This document shows, piece after piece, positions 62,877 through 64,000 of a stretch of DNA of 64,000 bases; the first letter of the stretch is position 1, and each line of letters begins with the position of its first letter. The DNA lies in contig PEAA01000002.1 in assembly GCA_002753275.1 (NCBI GenBank), positions 1-64,000 of the forward strand, in the 5' to 3' direction. Source of the DNA: Zetaproteobacteria bacterium (GTDB taxonomy: Bacteria > Pseudomonadota > Zetaproteobacteria > Mariprofundales > Mariprofundaceae). The notes beneath the pieces are model-generated. The model was not told the origin of the DNA, made no database searches, and worked only from the letters and a program-made list of their open reading frames with translations. Position numbers and translations under genes: made by a program.

Positions 62877-63725
62877 ATGCGTGTGAACAGTTCATTGGAT
62901 AATTTTTTCAGCAAAACGCTGCCAGAAGGGGGCTTGTCCCGTATTACGGATGCGGTTTTTTCTGCCTATGGTTATGATTTTAGAGATTATCATCCAGCGT
63001 CAGCAAGTCGGCGCATTGCATTGGTGATGAAGTCGATGAAGATTACTGATATCGATCAGTTTATCGCTAGGCTTATTGCGGATCGTCTGGTATTGCAAGC
63101 CATGCTGGAATCGCTTTCCATTAATGTGACGGCGATGTTTCGTGACCCCGTCGTTTATAAATTCCTGCGAGAGCAAGTGCTGCCAAGGCTGGCGACTTAT
63201 CCTCATATTCGTATCTGGTCTGCGGGGGTTGCAGGTGGAGCAGAGGCCTATTCATTGGCGATTATGCTGAAAGAGGCCGGGCTTTATGAACGATCATTGA
63301 TCTATGCAACTGACTTTAATGCGGCGGTGTTGAAACAGGCGCAGCACGGGGTGTTTGCCTTGCGTGATATGGCAAAATATACGCAGAATTATATTGAAGC
63401 GGGTGGCACCGAATCATTCTCAAACTATTATACGACAACCCCCCATTTGGCACATATCGACCCATCATTGAAGGAGCGGATTATTTTCTCGACCCATAAT
63501 TTGGCGACGGATGGTGGATTTAATGAATTTCATTTGATTATGTGTCGCAATGTGATGATCTATTTTAATGCCAAATTGACAGAGCGGGCATTGCAGATGT
63601 TTAATGAGAGTCTGGTTCACTTTGGTTATCTCTGCCTTGGCACGAAAGAAAATCTGAAGTTTCAGCATGCTGCACAATTTTTTGAGCCCGTGACACACCG
63701 TTTAAAAGTTTATAAGAAAGTTTGA
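62877..63725 (+). CDS. CheR-type protein glutamate methyltransferase
   Basis: A 282-residue CheR-like methyltransferase with an N-terminal helical domain (VFSAYGYDFRDYHPASASRRI), SAM-binding IRIWSAGVAGGAEAYSLAIML, IYATDFNAAVLKQA and the C-terminal FHLIMCRNVMIYFN. The usual WSAGCSTGEEPYS motif is altered to WSAGVAGGAEAYS here, so activity should be tested. Start is uncertain: ATG 62877 lacks a good site, and a TTG at 62862 has AAGGAG too close. Its neighbours are a hybrid kinase and a regulator, not chemotaxis genes, which fits CheR-containing phosphorelays as well as receptor methylation. Confidence 0.82.
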   Translation: MRVNSSLDNFFSKTLPEGGLSRITDAVFSAYGYDFRDYHPASASRRIALVMKSMKITDIDQFIARLIADRLVLQAMLESLSINVTAMFRDPVVYKFLREQVLPRLATYPHIRIWSAGVAGGAEAYSLAIMLKEAGLYERSLIYATDFNAAVLKQAQHGVFALRDMAKYTQNYIEAGGTESFSNYYTTTPHLAHIDPSLKERIIFSTHNLATDGGFNEFHLIMCRNVMIYFNAKLTERALQMFNESLVHFGYLCLGTKENLKFQHAAQFFEPVTHRLKVYKKV

Positions 63726-63734
63726 AGGAAGCGC

Positions 63735-64000
63735 GTGAGTGATTTTATGAATAAACAAAAAACAATTTTGATCGTGGATGATAATCTTAATAATCTTTTT
63801 ACTTTTCAGGCGACGCTGGAGAGTCAAAAATGGCACTTGATTAGCTGCCAATCGGGTCAAGAGGCGTTGAAAGCACTGCTTAAACATCCCATTGATTTAA
63901 TCTTAATGGATGTGCAGATGCCTGAGATGAATGGCTTTGAAACGGCGCAGTTGATTAAGCAGAATAAGAAGTTAAAAGATATTCCGATTATCTTTATTAC
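63735..64000 (+). CDS. Response regulator, partial at window end
   Basis: A GTG start at 63735 with AAGGA 5 bases upstream opens a receiver: QKTILIVDDNLNNLFTF carries the acidic pocket and LILMDVQMPEMNGFETA the phospho-acceptor. 88 codons are visible before the window ends, so any output domain (kinase, GGDEF or none) is unknown. ATG 63747 is an alternative start. It follows cheR after 9 bases. Confidence 0.85.
   Translation, partial: MSDFMNKQKTILIVDDNLNNLFTFQATLESQKWHLISCQSGQEALKALLKHPIDLILMDVQMPEMNGFETAQLIKQNKKLKDIPIIFI

Overview
The window reads as ordinary chromosome of a motile, respiring Gram-negative proteobacterium. Pointers are outer-membrane-type proteins (TorF-like porin, lipoproteins), three chemoreceptors with CheW and CheR, a dusB-ntrB-ntrC operon, system II cytochrome c maturation (ResB/CcsA), a group IV (alanine-racemase-fold) ornithine/lysine decarboxylase and an IalB-family protein. 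This mixture resembles deep-branching lineages near the Alphaproteobacteria (Magnetococcia-like or Zetaproteobacteria-like). That placement is inference; no rRNA is present. I saw no insertion sequence, phage, integrase, CRISPR array or toxin-antitoxin pair.

Layout. 1-1,024: minus-strand tRNA-Arg, a small lipoprotein, tRNA-Ser(GCU) and tRNA-Ser(UGA). 1,172-7,388 (minus): nhaA, a Bax-inhibitor-like membrane protein, and a compact operon tldD-tldE-adenosine kinase-like-rhodanese. A structured RNA with an intrinsic terminator lies just upstream of tldD. 7,688-9,555 (plus): phosphomannomutase and glyoxalase I. 9,557-10,460 (minus): a candidate 30-residue protein and a SAM methyltransferase. 10,642-15,533 (plus): decarboxylase, bioB, a Dabb protein, dapA and a THUMP/RlmL-like methyltransferase that has lost its catalytic motifs. 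15,530-20,765 (minus): secreted Cache-type protein, chemoreceptor, hemH, phrB.

21,167-31,744 (plus): an 835-residue CoA-disulfide-reductase/rhodanese/TusA/DsrE fusion, clpB behind a heat-shock-type promoter, two chemoreceptors and cheW. 31,801-35,226 (minus): dusB-ntrB-ntrC, divergent from engB. 35,937-39,242 (minus): a hybrid histidine kinase. 39,358-49,149 (plus): Nudix hydrolase, tpiA-secG-tRNA-Leu, IalB-like, HDOD, M48 protease-trhP, and diheme cytochrome-nadK-recN-short argA. 49,387-54,334 (plus): resB-ccsA-galU-tsaB-LMW phosphatase. 54,409-58,754 (minus): a response regulator-sensor kinase-TorF porin operon followed by a lipoprotein. 59,007-64,000 (plus): a 1,277-residue hybrid kinase with three receivers, a CheR-type methyltransferase and a response regulator cut by the window end.

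The dominant theme beyond housekeeping is signalling: three chemoreceptors with different sensor domains, CheW, CheR, NtrBC, two large hybrid kinases, one further kinase/regulator pair and an HDOD protein. The observations I would check first are the candidate switch-like leader before tldD (7,438-7,549), the degenerate rRNA methyltransferase (14,403), the secreted Cache protein paired with a chemoreceptor (20,187-20,765), the four-module sulfur-relay fusion (21,167), and the kinase-porin operon (55,046-58,754). None of these is shown to be a new system by sequence alone.
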